A DNA stretch of 52,130 nucleotides from Cytophagaceae bacterium. Lineage in GTDB: Bacteria > Bacteroidota > Bacteroidia > Cytophagales > Spirosomataceae. The translations under genes and the position numbers were made by a program. The DNA lies in NCBI GenBank assembly GCA_027486845.1, contig JAIXOL010000080.1:1-52130 (forward strand). Reading direction: 5' to 3'. The notes under the pieces are model-generated. The model saw only the letters and a program-made list of their open reading frames with translations. It did no database searches and was not told the origin of the DNA. Shown piece after piece: positions 8,350 to 18,665 of this stretch; position 1 is the stretch's first letter; the number at the start of each line of letters is the position of its first letter.

Positions 8350-9663
8350 ATGAAAAAACTATTTTTAATTATCTTTTTATTCTCCCTATCGTGGAAAGTC
8401 GGATTTGCTCAAGGCGATTTTACTCGAATCTATCACCCAATCATCAATTCGGCTGAATTGGCAATTGTTGATACCAATTATTACGAAGCTCTTGATTATT
8501 ATAAAGCAGCTTTTGATAATGTAAAAAAGCCTTTTGCCAAAGATTATTACAATGCTGCCATTTGTGCTGCAATGCTAGGAAAAATGAACACCGTATTTGA
8601 TTATTTGGAGAAAATCGTAGAAAAAGGTTATCCATCTGATAGTTTGAAGAAAGATATTTTCTTTCATTACGTGGCCGATACCTGCAAAGCTTGGGGGAAA
8701 TTTGAACAGCAAATGAGGCTTGTAAAACCCGATATTAATTGGGAAGTGAGAGATAGTTTGAATACATTTTACAATCTAATTACCAAAGTACCCTATACAC
8801 CACTCACTGCTGAACTGAGGACTTTTTACAAAGAAAATACCAAAAAAATACAGGATTCAGTTTTTGTTCAAAATGGTAAAACAGGAAAAAAAGAAGTTTT
8901 CACCCAAGTCGTTTCTCCAGATAGTCTAACTTATTATTACCTAAAAATGCCTGAAAAACTAATTAAGCAATTAGATAGCCTACGAAAAATCAACGATTTA
9001 AAAGGTACTAATAATATGCTTTTAGCTTTTCAGAAAACACTTGATTTAATAGAAATATACGGTTTCCCTGATGAAACGATGGTAGGATTGACGGGATTTG
9101 ATTCAGGATATTTAACACGGTATCGTAATCGAGTTTTTTTTCAACATAGCTTTAATACATCAATTTTAGATAGAAATTTGGCTATCAGCATTTTGGGCAG
9201 TTCATCCTTTACTTACGTCAAAGACTTCTCGCCGATTTTGATTCAAGCAATCAGAGATGGAAAACTCGCACCGCACCAAATCAGTAGAGTTGGAAATATT
9301 ACTTTACAAACAAATAATTCAAATAGCAATAAAGCCCCTGATTTTTATTCAATGGGAAAAGTAAACGTTTTGCAGTACCGATTAGATGAAAACCTCAACT
9401 GTGAAAACAAACTTTTACAAGGTAAAAACGACAAAAAGTTTTGGAAAAAAGAACAATTTCCATTTTACAGTGAAGCCGAAATCAACGAAAAACGCCTCGA
9501 TATTGGCTTAGAAACGCTGACTGATGCCTACAAAAAAGCTTTTTTTAAAGCCCATCCACGAGTTTTCATTATCAATGGCGGAACGTATCAAAGCGAACTT
9601 GCGTATGTTTCAAGCTGTGATATACTCGAAAAAATGCTAAAAGAGAGTATGTTAGTGAGATAG
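8350..9663 (+). CDS. secreted hypothetical protein with TPR-like N-terminus
   Basis: The 437-residue protein starts at ATG 8350 with a clean signal peptide (MKKLFLIIFLFSLSWKVGFAQ). Residues 30-120 look like helical TPR-type repeats (YYEALDYYKAAFDNV, YNAAICAAMLGKMNTVFDYLEK). The middle part has a YGFPDE stretch and FFQHSFN, which recall DUF6624-type Bacteroidota proteins. This match is from memory and weak. No catalytic residues can be named. It is monocistronic by position. Confidence 0.7.
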   Translation: MKKLFLIIFLFSLSWKVGFAQGDFTRIYHPIINSAELAIVDTNYYEALDYYKAAFDNVKKPFAKDYYNAAICAAMLGKMNTVFDYLEKIVEKGYPSDSLKKDIFFHYVADTCKAWGKFEQQMRLVKPDINWEVRDSLNTFYNLITKVPYTPLTAELRTFYKENTKKIQDSVFVQNGKTGKKEVFTQVVSPDSLTYYYLKMPEKLIKQLDSLRKINDLKGTNNMLLAFQKTLDLIEIYGFPDETMVGLTGFDSGYLTRYRNRVFFQHSFNTSILDRNLAISILGSSSFTYVKDFSPILIQAIRDGKLAPHQISRVGNITLQTNNSNSNKAPDFYSMGKVNVLQYRLDENLNCENKLLQGKNDKKFWKKEQFPFYSEAEINEKRLDIGLETLTDAYKKAFFKAHPRVFIINGGTYQSELAYVSSCDILEKMLKESMLVR

Positions 9664-9938
9664 TTTAAAGTCTTCAATAGACAGTTCTCAATGGGCAATC
9701 CTCAATGAGCAGTCTAAAGATTCTTGACTGCAAACTGAGGACTACAAACTGTATACTAAAAATATAACTTTACCAAGAAACTCCTCAACAATTCAAAGTC
9801 GGCCAAATATTATGTTGTCAAAAATTCATCTTCTATTAATTATCAGTTAATTTTGTAGCTAATTTTAGCACAAGTCCCTAAACACAGAAGCTAAAATATT
9901 GTTAATTGATAATTAATAATTGATAATTGAAACCAAAA
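9664..9938. other. low-complexity leader of glyA
   Basis: This stretch has no gene. It contains imperfect repeats of GACAGTTCTCAATG/CAATCCTCAATGAGCAGTC (9680-9715), a GTAG-GCTAA-TT-TTAGC palindrome at 9855-9869, and TAATTGATAATTAATAATTG-type words at 9901-9930 ending 9 bases before the glyA start. Confidence 0.5.
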
Positions 9939-11231
9939 ATGTCTGTAGAAACTTCCATCATTCGTGACACGCAAATCTTTGATTTAATCACGAAAGAAAA
10001 CAATCGCCAATTACATGGCATCGAATTGATTGCTTCTGAAAACTTCGTGTCGCCACAGGTGATGGAAGCGGCAGGTAGTGTTTTGACAAATAAATACGCT
10101 GAAGGTCTTCCAGGAAAACGCTATTATGGTGGTTGTGAGGTAGTTGACCAAGTTGAGCAAATCGCTATCGACCGTCTAAAACAATTATTTAATCTTACTT
10201 GGGCAAACGTTCAGCCGCATTCGGGAGCCCAAGCAAACATGGCGGTTTTTGTGGCATGTTTGAAACCTGGCGATAAAATCCTAGGCTTTAATCTTGCACA
10301 TGGTGGACATCTTTCGCACGGTTCGCCAGTAAATATTTCTGGAAAATATTTCCAACCTTTCTTCTACGGTGTTGAGCAAGAAACGGGTCTAATCGACTGG
10401 AATAAAGTGGAAGAAACAGCACACAAAGAGCGTCCGAAAATGATTATTTGTGGAGCATCGGCTTATTCTCGTGATTGGGACTATGCTCGTCTTCGTCAAA
10501 TCGCTGATTCGATAGGTGCTATTTTATTGGCTGACATTTCTCATCCATCTGGTTTAATTGCCAAAGGTTTATTGAATGACCCATTCGACCATTGCCATAT
10601 CGTAACGACAACTACCCACAAAACCCTTCGTGGAACTCGTGGTGGCGTAATTATGATGCGTAATGATTTCCCAAATCCATTCGGAATCACAACTCAAAAA
10701 GGCGAAATCAGAATGATGTCGTCATTACTTGATTCGGGTGTTTTCCCAGGAACGCAAGGTGGTCCATTGGAGCATATTATTGCTGCCAAAGCAATTTCTT
10801 TTGGTGAGGCATTAACCGAAGGTTTCTACAATTATCAAGTTCAGGTTCAGAAAAATGCCAAGGTAATGGCTCAAGAATTTATGAATCGTGGCTATAAAGT
10901 TATTTCTGGCGGAACAGATAATCACTTGATGCTGATTGATTTACGTCCGAAAAACTTAACTGGTAAAATTGCCGAAAACTCATTAATTCAGGCCGATATT
11001 ACAGTAAACAAAAACATGGTTCCGTTTGATGATAAATCAGCCATGACTACTTCGGGTATGCGTGTAGGAACTTCAGCCATGACTACTCGTGGTTTGGTAG
11101 AAGCCGATATGGTAAGAATCGTAGATTTGATTGATGAAGTATTGATGAACCATGATAATGCATCAAAAATTGCGAATGTTCGAGGTGAAATCAATAATTG
11201 GATGAAAAGCTATCCGTTGTTTCAATATTAA
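9939..11231 (+). CDS. glyA: serine hydroxymethyltransferase
   Basis: GlyA interconverts serine and glycine with tetrahydrofolate and feeds one-carbon metabolism in the cytoplasm. The 430-residue protein starts at ATG 9939; an upstream TTG adds only four residues. Family marks include ELIASENF near residue 29, [15 protein letters not shown] near 51, and the PLP-binding [14 protein letters not shown] with Schiff-base Lys228. Length and order agree with the family. A strong terminator follows, so the gene is monocistronic. Confidence 0.97.
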   Translation: MSVETSIIRDTQIFDLITKENNRQLHGIELIASENFVSPQVMEAAGSVLTNKYAEGLPGKRYYGGCEVVDQVEQIAIDRLKQLFNLTWANVQPHSGAQANMAVFVACLKPGDKILGFNLAHGGHLSHGSPVNISGKYFQPFFYGVEQETGLIDWNKVEETAHKERPKMIICGASAYSRDWDYARLRQIADSIGAILLADISHPSGLIAKGLLNDPFDHCHIVTTTTHKTLRGTRGGVIMMRNDFPNPFGITTQKGEIRMMSSLLDSGVFPGTQGGPLEHIIAAKAISFGEALTEGFYNYQVQVQKNAKVMAQEFMNRGYKVISGGTDNHLMLIDLRPKNLTGKIAENSLIQADITVNKNMVPFDDKSAMTTSGMRVGTSAMTTRGLVEADMVRIVDLIDEVLMNHDNASKIANVRGEINNWMKSYPLFQY

Positions 11232-11247
11232 TTTTTTTAGAAAGAGA

Positions 11248-11280
11248 AAGGCTTGGTTCAAATGAATCAAGCCTTTTTTT
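11248..11280 (+). terminator. rho-independent terminator of glyA
   Basis: AGGCTTGGTTC pairs with GAATCAAGCCT (one G-T pair) across a 4-nt loop, followed by seven T residues. Confidence 0.93.
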
Positions 11281-11385
11281 ATAAACCCTAACTAAACCGT
11301 ATTTCAAATTATGTAGTACAGGTTTTCACCATGTAATTTATATTTTATTATTATCTTAAGAACGAAATCGAATTTGGTTCATTAA

Positions 11386-11736
11386 TTATCCTATCAAATA
11401 ATATTCAAAATCTTGTTTTATTGCTAAATATTCTACTTTGGCTTCCTTCAAAATTTTGAATTCGGCCAATCTCTTTCCGAATATTTTTTCCGTAAAAAAC
11501 TCAACTACATAATCAGTTAACATTTCTATAAACGATTGTACGTTGGTATCTTCTTTGACGATTGCAATACTCTCAATATTTACTTTTATTGATTTCTCAA
11601 GTTCATTTACTAAACTCTTTTTTTTGATATTTTTATTCAAAGTTCGTTGTTGCTCAAAGGTATTGTGCGGAAAGCCCATAGCCATTGAACAGATACTAAA
11701 AGAATTGATTGCAAGTAGAAGTAATAACTTTTTCAT
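11386..11736 (-). CDS. small exported hypothetical protein
   Basis: The 116-residue product has a signal peptide (MKKLLLLLAINSFSICSMAMG) and a mature part of about 95 residues rich in Lys, Glu and Ile, probably helical. It contains no Cys in the mature part and no domain I know. It is convergent to glyA and alone in its strand here. Confidence 0.55.
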   Translation of the reverse strand: MKKLLLLLAINSFSICSMAMGFPHNTFEQQRTLNKNIKKKSLVNELEKSIKVNIESIAIVKEDTNVQSFIEMLTDYVVEFFTEKIFGKRLAEFKILKEAKVEYLAIKQDFEYYLIG

Positions 11737-12068
11737 GTTCTTGTGTTTTGTGTGTCTGAACTCATTATCTGATTGCTAATACAAAGATATATGTTTTATT
11801 TAGTATCATGCAATACATAGTACCTTTTATTTTTCAAATTTTCTTAAGAGTGGTCAAAATTGATTATAAATGGCTATTTAAATGGATTACATATATAAGA
11901 TGCAAAAACGTAGTGCAAAGTTGCAGATTTAAATAAATATTTTTTTACTTATTAACATTCTTTAACAAATATATACAAATGTAGATAATTCTACAATATC
12001 TCCATTGAAATATAATTTTTAGGAGTGTTTTTTTATCTTTACAAAAAAATCAACCCTCCTTAATTAAT
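11737..12068. other. gene-free AT-rich region upstream of GH95
   Basis: No gene is visible. A 12-nt palindrome TGCAA-AG-TTGCA lies at 11914-11925, with another TGCA at 11901. A -7-like TATCTTTA is seen about 30 bases before the GH95 start, but no well-spaced TTG partner. Promoters for the divergent small protein and GH95 must lie here. Confidence 0.4.
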
Positions 12069-14492
12069 ATGTTTAAAATACATCTAAAAATATTGGTTTT
12101 GCTGATATTTTCCTGCGAAACCTTCGCACAATCAAGAAATACACTTTGGTATAAACAGGCCGCTCAATATTTTGAGGAAAGCCTAGTATTGGGAAATGGC
12201 AAACTTGGTGCAACTATATTTGGCGGCGTAGAATCTGACAAAATACACTTAAATGATGCCACACTTTGGTCGGGAGAGCCTGTTAATGCACTGATGAATC
12301 CTACGGGCGGCGAACCGCACGCTTATAAAAATATACCTGCCATCAGAGAAGCTCTCAAAAATGAAAATTATAAGTTGGCGGATAAACTTCAACACAAATT
12401 ACAAGGCAAGTTTTCGGAGTCGTATGCACCGCTTGGAACAATGTTTATTAATCACGCAAATTCGGCTAACTACACTAATTATTATCGTGAATTGGATATT
12501 TCAAAGGCAATTTCAAAAGTAACTTACGAAATTAACGGTGTTAAATATACTCGTGAATATTTTGTTTCGCACCCCGACCAAATCATGGCGGTGAAACTTA
12601 CAAGTAGCAAAAAAGGTGGACTGACATTCGATGTGAAATTTAATAGTTTATTGAAATATAAGATTTCCACATCTAAGCAAACGCTACAGATAAACGGCTA
12701 CGCTCCTATTCATGCCGAACCAAATTATAGAAAAAGTGATAATCCTGTTATTTTCGATGAAACCAAAGGTACACGATTTACAACTTTGACTAAAATAAAG
12801 AACACAGACGGAACGATTACAAGCACCGATAGCACTTTGGGAGTAAAAGGAGCAACTGAAGCGATTATTTATGTTTCGATTGCTACAAGTTTTAATGGTT
12901 TCGATAAAAATCCCGCTATACAAGGACTTAATAATCAAGCGAATGCCTCCATAAATCTAACGAAAGCCTTTGGTAAAACTTTCGCACAAATCAAACAAGC
13001 TCATTTGCTTGACTATCAAAAGTTTTTTAATCGTGTAAATTTAGATTTAGGAAAAACCGCTGCTCCAAATCTGCCTACCGACGAAAGATTAAGAAGATAC
13101 GCCAAAGGAGAGGAAGATAAAAACCTAGAGATTCTCTACTTTCAATACGGTAGATATTTACTCATTAGTAGCTCTCGCACGATGGGCGTGCCAGCCAACT
13201 TGCAAGGGATTTGGAATCCCTACATGCGTCCGCCGTGGAGTAGTAATTATACAACTAATATCAACGCCGAAGAGAATTATTGGCTTGCCGAAAACACTAA
13301 TTTGAGCGAAATGCATGCTCCTTTGCTTAGTTTTATTAAAAATTTAGCCGTTACTGGCAAAATTACAGCTAAGACATTTTATGGTATAAATGGTTGGGCA
13401 GTTGCTCATAATTCGGATATTTGGGCAATGAGCAATCCAGTTGGTGATTTTGGACAAGGTGATCCAGGTTGGGCAAACTGGAATATGGGCGGTGCATGGC
13501 TCAGTACACATCTTTGGGAGCATTATATATTTACGAAAGACCAGAATTTCTTGAAAAATGAGGCTTATCCTCTCATGCAGGGTGCAGCACAATTTTGTTT
13601 AGAGTGGTTGGTTGAAGATAAAAACGAAGCGTCGCCCGATAGAAAGCTAATTACTTCACCATCAACCTCTCCCGAAAATATTTACATCACTCCTGATGGC
13701 TATAAAGGAGCAACCATGTATGGTGGAACAGCCGATTTAGCCATGATCCGTGAATGTTTTGAACAAACTATCAAAGCATCGAAAATATTAAATACTGATG
13801 CCGAATTCAGAGTAAAACTCGAAACTGCTTTGGCAAAACTTTACCCTTACCAAATCGGTAAAAAAGGAAATCTGCAAGAATGGTATTATGATTGGGAAGA
13901 TGCCGAACCACAGCATCGCCACCAATCGCATTTATTTGGACTTTTCCCAGGAAACCATATTTCGCCTTTAAAAACACCTACTTTGGCCGATGCTTGTCGC
14001 AAAACGCTCGAAATAAAAGGCGATGAAACCACAGGTTGGAGCAAAGGATGGAGAATTAATCTTTGGGCAAGGCTTTGGGATGGTAATCATGCCTACAAGA
14101 TGTATCGAGAACTCCTACATTATGTAGAACCCGATGGAGTAAAAACAAACTACGCTCGTGGTGGCGGAACATACCCAAATCTTTTTGACGCTCACCCACC
14201 TTTTCAAATTGATGGGAATTTTGGCGGAGCAGCAGCCGTTGCGGAAATGTTGTTGCAATCAGATGTGAATGAGATTCGATTACTCCCTGCCCTACCCGAT
14301 GTTTGGGAAAGTGGCTCAGTAAAAGGTATTTGTGCAAGAGGTGGATTTGAAGTTTCAATGGAATGGAGCGGAAAAACACTCAAAAAACTTATAATTTCTT
14401 CAAAAAAAGGTGGAAAAACTACTTTGATTTCGGTTAATAAAACAAAAATGATTTCTTTAGCCGCTGGACAAAAAATGGTAATTGTTTGGTAG
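12069..14492 (+). CDS. glycoside hydrolase family 95 (alpha-L-fucosidase or alpha-L-galactosidase)
   Basis: The 807-residue protein has a signal peptide (to about residue 21), an N-terminal beta-sandwich domain opening with [22 protein letters not shown], a linker and an (alpha/alpha)6 barrel, as in all GH95 enzymes. Catalytic positions known from Bifidobacterium AfcA are found as Asn397 and Asn399 ([11 protein letters not shown]), acid Glu536 (PSTSPEN) and Asp714 (QIDGNFGG). The family inverts alpha-1,2-L-fucosides, and some members take L-galactose of plant polymers. With the uronate and rhamnose genes downstream, a plant or algal substrate is likelier than host glycans; this is inference. 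Confidence 0.93.
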   Translation: MFKIHLKILVLLIFSCETFAQSRNTLWYKQAAQYFEESLVLGNGKLGATIFGGVESDKIHLNDATLWSGEPVNALMNPTGGEPHAYKNIPAIREALKNENYKLADKLQHKLQGKFSESYAPLGTMFINHANSANYTNYYRELDISKAISKVTYEINGVKYTREYFVSHPDQIMAVKLTSSKKGGLTFDVKFNSLLKYKISTSKQTLQINGYAPIHAEPNYRKSDNPVIFDETKGTRFTTLTKIKNTDGTITSTDSTLGVKGATEAIIYVSIATSFNGFDKNPAIQGLNNQANASINLTKAFGKTFAQIKQAHLLDYQKFFNRVNLDLGKTAAPNLPTDERLRRYAKGEEDKNLEILYFQYGRYLLISSSRTMGVPANLQGIWNPYMRPPWSSNYTTNINAEENYWLAENTNLSEMHAPLLSFIKNLAVTGKITAKTFYGINGWAVAHNSDIWAMSNPVGDFGQGDPGWANWNMGGAWLSTHLWEHYIFTKDQNFLKNEAYPLMQGAAQFCLEWLVEDKNEASPDRKLITSPSTSPENIYITPDGYKGATMYGGTADLAMIRECFEQTIKASKILNTDAEFRVKLETALAKLYPYQIGKKGNLQEWYYDWEDAEPQHRHQSHLFGLFPGNHISPLKTPTLADACRKTLEIKGDETTGWSKGWRINLWARLWDGNHAYKMYRELLHYVEPDGVKTNYARGGGTYPNLFDAHPPFQIDGNFGGAAAVAEMLLQSDVNEIRLLPALPDVWESGSVKGICARGGFEVSMEWSGKTLKKLIISSKKGGKTTLISVNKTKMISLAAGQKMVIVW

Positions 14493-14503
14493 AATCAAAA
14501 TAC

Positions 14504-14548
14504 TTATTCCCGTAATCTTACAAAAAACTGGTACGATTACGGGAATAA
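14504..14548. repeat. 14-bp inverted repeat after GH95
   Basis: TTATTCCCGTAATC pairs perfectly with GATTACGGGAATAA across a 17-nt loop. No T-run follows on the plus strand, so it is either an atypical terminator or an mRNA-stabilising 3' hairpin. Confidence 0.6.
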
Positions 14549-14611
14549 TAAAAAAATCTATAACTAGTTTATTCATCACCTTCTTTTGTAAATTTCCACT
14601 AAAATCATTTT

Positions 14612-14665
14612 GATAAAAACTTATCAAAATACAAAAAACTCACTTATATTTGATAAGCGATTATC
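14612..14665 (+). promoter_or_regulatory. promoter with two GATAA-N4-TTATC dyads
   Basis: Two dyads of the same form lie at 14612-14625 (GATAA-AAAC-TTATC, extended to 10-bp arms at 14607-14630) and 14652-14665 (GATAA-GCGA-TTATC). Their centres are exactly 40 bp apart. A perfect Bacteroidota -7 box, TATATTTG, sits between them at 14645-14652 and touches the second dyad. The layout suits a repressor or looping regulator of the DUF3500 gene and perhaps of the genes after it. No regulator gene is adjacent. Confidence 0.6.
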
Positions 14666-14696
14666 CATCTAATTCAATCGCTTAAACCCTCAAACC

Positions 14697-15764
14697 ATGA
14701 AAAAACTGCTACTGACGCTCTTCTTGTGCGTTTGTGGGACTACCAATGTCTTTTCACAAGCCAATCAAGCACTTATCGCCTCTACCAATTCATTTCTCAA
14801 TACACTCAATTCTGAGGAAGTAAGGAAGACAGTATATGACTTTAACGACCCACTCCGTTTCAAATGGACTAATTTACCTGTAGGTTTAGTACCTCGCCCA
14901 GGTATTGCTTATGGCTCACTTTCTGACCAAAGTCGTATGGCATTTCATCGAGTACTTTCAGCCATGTTCAGTTCACAAGGGTATTTGAAAACTACCAGTA
15001 TCATGGCTTTAGACGATATTTTGAATGCACTATATCAAACGATGTTTGATGAAAAAAAAATTGACCAAAAAACACTAACCCAAATGCAAAACTTCAAATG
15101 GGCTTATGGTAATTATTATATTTCGATTTGGGGAAAACCTGACACAAAAGCTGCTTGGGGGTTAAACTTTGGAGGACATCATATAGCATTAAGTCTTACT
15201 TCTGATGGTAAAAACATTTCTATGTCGCCCTACTTTATTGGTACTGACCCTTCGGAAGTAAAGTTTGGGAAATATGCAGGTTTAAGAGTTTTAAGCAAAG
15301 AAGAAGACTATGGTTTTCTGCTCATCAATACTTTTACCGATGCACAAAAATCGGTGGCTGTCCTCCAACAAGCTGTTCCAAAAGATATTATCACTTCTCC
15401 GCAGACCAATCAACGTATTACAAGTTATTACGGTATAGCTGCGAAGGAATTTAACGAAACTCAAAAAGCAATTTTCAAAATGTTGATTCAAGAATATACC
15501 CATAATTTTGAACACGAAAAAGCTCATCAACTATTTGATAAAATCATGAAATCGGGTATAGAGAAGGTGTATTTTGCTTGGGTTGGTAGCCTCGAAAATA
15601 ACAAACCACATTATTACCTTATCAACGGCCCTGATTTTTTGATTGAATACGACAACGTAGGTTTTCAAAATGACGGCAATCATATTCACGCTATTTTGCG
15701 TGAAAAGGGCAATGATTTTGGAGAAGATATTTTAAAACAACATTACTTAGAATCAAAACATTAA
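14697..15764 (+). CDS. DUF3500 family secreted protein
   Basis: The 355-residue protein has a signal peptide ending near FSQANQ. The DUF3500 signature is seen in order: FKWTNLPVG..PRPGI near residue 60, WAYGNYYISIWGKP near residue 140, and WGLNFGGHHIALSLT near residue 155, with a conserved His pair that could bind a metal or substrate. The biochemical role of the family is not established. It is first of a run of five exported proteins in the same direction, and it has the only clear promoter of that run. Confidence 0.8.
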   Translation: MKKLLLTLFLCVCGTTNVFSQANQALIASTNSFLNTLNSEEVRKTVYDFNDPLRFKWTNLPVGLVPRPGIAYGSLSDQSRMAFHRVLSAMFSSQGYLKTTSIMALDDILNALYQTMFDEKKIDQKTLTQMQNFKWAYGNYYISIWGKPDTKAAWGLNFGGHHIALSLTSDGKNISMSPYFIGTDPSEVKFGKYAGLRVLSKEEDYGFLLINTFTDAQKSVAVLQQAVPKDIITSPQTNQRITSYYGIAAKEFNETQKAIFKMLIQEYTHNFEHEKAHQLFDKIMKSGIEKVYFAWVGSLENNKPHYYLINGPDFLIEYDNVGFQNDGNHIHAILREKGNDFGEDILKQHYLESKH

Positions 15765-15901
15765 ATCAACTCAGGATGCGAAATTCAATTCTTTAAATTG
15801 TATGGCTTCTATTTAATGGTGACGTCTATTAATTTACTTCACAGATTTTTAAATTAGATAAAGAAATTTTTTGTAAAAATTAACCCCTAACTAACATTAA
15901 T

Positions 15902-17389
15902 ATGAATCGAATAGCTATTGTAATCTGCTTATTACTAATTCCTTTTGGTAATATGATTGCCAATGCTCAAGACTCTCGTAGTAAATTGATTGCACGAGGT
16001 ACAGAACTTGAGCTAAAAAAGGCAACTTACAAAGCACCGCCGGGTGATGCACTTTCACACAATACATCTGGCTTTGCCAAAATTATGTGTTCGGCAGTTT
16101 TCATTACGGGACTAAAGCCAGACTTTGCAGCCGAAAATGTAGGGTATTTTACAAGCCCTTATGCCGAACGAGCCAAAGTAAGCAAACCAGTGATTGATTA
16201 TGCTCAAAAAACTGTTTCGATAAGCCTTCCCAATGGTGTTACTCGTACTGCTATTTATACAGGCGACCAAGGTTGTGTAACTTTACCCGAAGGGCAAACT
16301 TCACTTAATTATAAGCCAATAAAAGTTCCACGCAACTTACCAAATGCTACGTCAACTCCTTGGCCAATGGGAGATGTATTGCCAAACATACCAATGCCTA
16401 CCGAAATTAATATGGCAAAAGTTAACCAAGCCGTCAATGCAGCTTATGAAACTTCAGAAGCTCAAACAGCAGCTTTCGTAGTCACATACAAAGGAAGAAT
16501 TATTGCTGAACGTTACGGCGAGGGTATTACTAAAGATACACCCCTAGAAAGTTGGTCAATGGGAAAAAGCCTTTCCGCAACACTTTTAGGTATTCTTATT
16601 CGTCAAGGCGTATATACTTTAGAGCAGCCTGCCCCTATTCCAGAATGGCAAGGCAAAGGTGATGCACGAGCAAAAATTAGAATAATGGATATTATGCACA
16701 TGGCGAGTGGGCTGTACTGCAGAGCTCCACAAGACCCTGACTTTGACCCTGCTTTGGGTTATCCTGACCATTTGTATTTATATACCGATGCTGGCAATTC
16801 ATTTGAATATGCAGCTAATTTGCCTCAGCAATGGCTCCCGAATACTGTTGGTCGTTACAGAAACTCCGATCCAGTTCTGACAAATTATCTTAATCGCTTA
16901 GGTATAGAGAAACTAAAAAGAAACTATCTTACTTTTCCACAGCAAGCCTTGTTTGATAAAATCGGGGTACGTACAATGATTATGGAAACTGACCCCTCTG
17001 GCAACTTCTTGACACAAGGCTACGAATTTGCTTCGGGGCGAGATTGGGCTCGGTTGGGTAATTTATATTTACAAGATGGGACTTGGAATGGTGAACGAAT
17101 TTTACCCGAAGGCTTCACTAAGTTTGTTAGTACACTCGCCGAACCTTGGGTGGCTGATGGGAGGCCTATTTATGGCGGTTTATTTTGGATAAATGGTGAT
17201 GGAGCTCGCCCTATTCCGAAAGACGCTTATATGATGCTAGGAGCAGGCGGACAATCGGTTACGATTATTCCTTCGCACGATTTAGTTGTAGTTCGCCTTG
17301 GACATTTTAAAGGCTCAAAAGCAGGTGATATTGCTTTAAACAAAGCATATTCTTTATTAATGGAAGCGATTCCTGAGAAAAAGAAGTAA
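15902..17389 (+). CDS. secreted serine hydrolase, beta-lactamase fold, NylB-like
   Basis: The 495-residue protein has a signal peptide (to about residue 23) and an N-terminal extension of about 140 residues before the catalytic domain. Catalytic motifs are S219-M-G-K222, Y319-R-N321 and a GAGGQS third box near residue 448. The SWSMGKS and MASGLYCR stretches resemble COG1680 members such as 6-aminohexanoate-dimer hydrolase (NylB) and EstB-type esterases. The substrate is unknown. It lies 137 bp after the DUF3500 gene and 47 bp before the DUF1028 gene. Confidence 0.85.
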   Translation: MNRIAIVICLLLIPFGNMIANAQDSRSKLIARGTELELKKATYKAPPGDALSHNTSGFAKIMCSAVFITGLKPDFAAENVGYFTSPYAERAKVSKPVIDYAQKTVSISLPNGVTRTAIYTGDQGCVTLPEGQTSLNYKPIKVPRNLPNATSTPWPMGDVLPNIPMPTEINMAKVNQAVNAAYETSEAQTAAFVVTYKGRIIAERYGEGITKDTPLESWSMGKSLSATLLGILIRQGVYTLEQPAPIPEWQGKGDARAKIRIMDIMHMASGLYCRAPQDPDFDPALGYPDHLYLYTDAGNSFEYAANLPQQWLPNTVGRYRNSDPVLTNYLNRLGIEKLKRNYLTFPQQALFDKIGVRTMIMETDPSGNFLTQGYEFASGRDWARLGNLYLQDGTWNGERILPEGFTKFVSTLAEPWVADGRPIYGGLFWINGDGARPIPKDAYMMLGAGGQSVTIIPSHDLVVVRLGHFKGSKAGDIALNKAYSLLMEAIPEKKK

Positions 17390-17436
17390 GAAAGCAAATA
17401 AAATGACGAATTTGAAAAACCATCCATTTGATTAAA

Positions 17437-18420
17437 ATGAAAAATTACATTATTTCCTGTTTAATATTCACTTTATGCCAAGCAAATGCTCAATTTTTCA
17501 AGCAAGACAAAGGTTTGGCACATACTTTTTCGATTGTGGCTCGAGACGAAAAAACGGGCGAAATTGCAGTCGGTGTTCAAAGTCATTGGTTTAGTGTTGG
17601 TACATCAGTTTCGTGGGCCGAAGCGGGAGTTGGGGCAGTAGCGACCCAATCATTTACAAACAAGTCATTCGGTATCAGAGGTTTAGCTTTGTTAAAAGAA
17701 GGAAAAACTGCCCAACAGGTCTTGGATATTCTGCTATCGGATGATTCTGGTAAAGAAGTTCGGCAAGTCGGAATTATAGATGCTCAAGGAAATGTTGCCA
17801 ATTTTACTGGCAAAAATTGTGTGGATTTTGCTGGTGATTTGAAAGGGAAAAATTACGCTGTACAATCGAACATGATGCTCAACAATAAAGTCCCTACAGC
17901 AATGGCAAAGACATTTGAAGCGAAAACAGACTTACCTTTAGCCGAGCGAGTTTTGGAAGCCTTAAAAGCAGCTCAAATGGTAGGCGGTGATATTCGTGGC
18001 AAACAATCGGCAGCGATTTTAGTGGTGAAAGGAAAAGCTACAGGCAAACCATGGGATGAAAATCACTTAGTGGATTTACGGGTAGATGATAACCCCACTC
18101 CATTAATAGAAATGGAAAGATTATTAAAAACCCATCGAGCATACGAACACATGAACAACGGTGATTTGGCCATTGAAAACAGTAATATGACCTTGGCAAT
18201 GCAGGAATACGAGACCGCTATGAAAATGTTTCCAAAAAACTTGGAAATGCAATATTGGACGGCTATTACTTTAGCCAACAGCGGTAATGTTCAAAAAGCA
18301 TCCCTCATGCTTAAAGCCATCTATGCCAAAGAACCTAATTGGCGAAAAATGACCCCTCGATTGCCCAAATCTGGATTACTAACCGTCGGAGAAAAAGAGT
18401 TAATTCTGCTGTTAAAATAG
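17437..18420 (+). CDS. DUF1028 protein, predicted Ntn-hydrolase fold, with TPR-like tail
   Basis: ATG 17437 opens a signal peptide (MKNYIISCLIFTLCQANAQ); a TTG three codons earlier is less likely. Residues 30-225 form the DUF1028 domain: HTFSIVARDEKTGEIAVGVQ, WAEAGVGAVATQS and VGGDIRGKQSAAILV. DUF1028 is placed in the Ntn-hydrolase superfamily by structure, but its reaction is unknown. The last 90 residues (NNGDLAIENSNMTLAMQEYE, LEMQYWTAITLANSGNVQKA) look like TPR repeats. It is 47 bp behind the serine hydrolase gene and probably co-transcribed. Confidence 0.82.
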   Translation: MKNYIISCLIFTLCQANAQFFKQDKGLAHTFSIVARDEKTGEIAVGVQSHWFSVGTSVSWAEAGVGAVATQSFTNKSFGIRGLALLKEGKTAQQVLDILLSDDSGKEVRQVGIIDAQGNVANFTGKNCVDFAGDLKGKNYAVQSNMMLNNKVPTAMAKTFEAKTDLPLAERVLEALKAAQMVGGDIRGKQSAAILVVKGKATGKPWDENHLVDLRVDDNPTPLIEMERLLKTHRAYEHMNNGDLAIENSNMTLAMQEYETAMKMFPKNLEMQYWTAITLANSGNVQKASLMLKAIYAKEPNWRKMTPRLPKSGLLTVGEKELILLLK

Positions 18421-18665
18421 CTTTACTTTTCGGGTAATTTTAACAAGCAAAAATACGTCTTTTAAGCACAGGTTGGAAGAATCGAAATATTTGACAACCA
18501 AGCAGAAAATGAAAATTGAACAAGTAAATAATGCCTTTTTTTAGCTAAAATTACTAAAAAAATGATTAACAAAATTTATTCTACAAATGCAGTAAAATGG
18601 TTTGGAATAAGAAGTTAAACCAAAATTTTGCTTACTTAAATATGAATATTTTTATACTCAATAAA

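Noticed and set aside
11901-11925. TGCA-rich stretch with TGCAA-AG-TTGCA before GH95 as a further Zur-type site
   Set aside because: The half-site spacing is 5-2-5, not 7-1-7, and no metal gene is adjacent.
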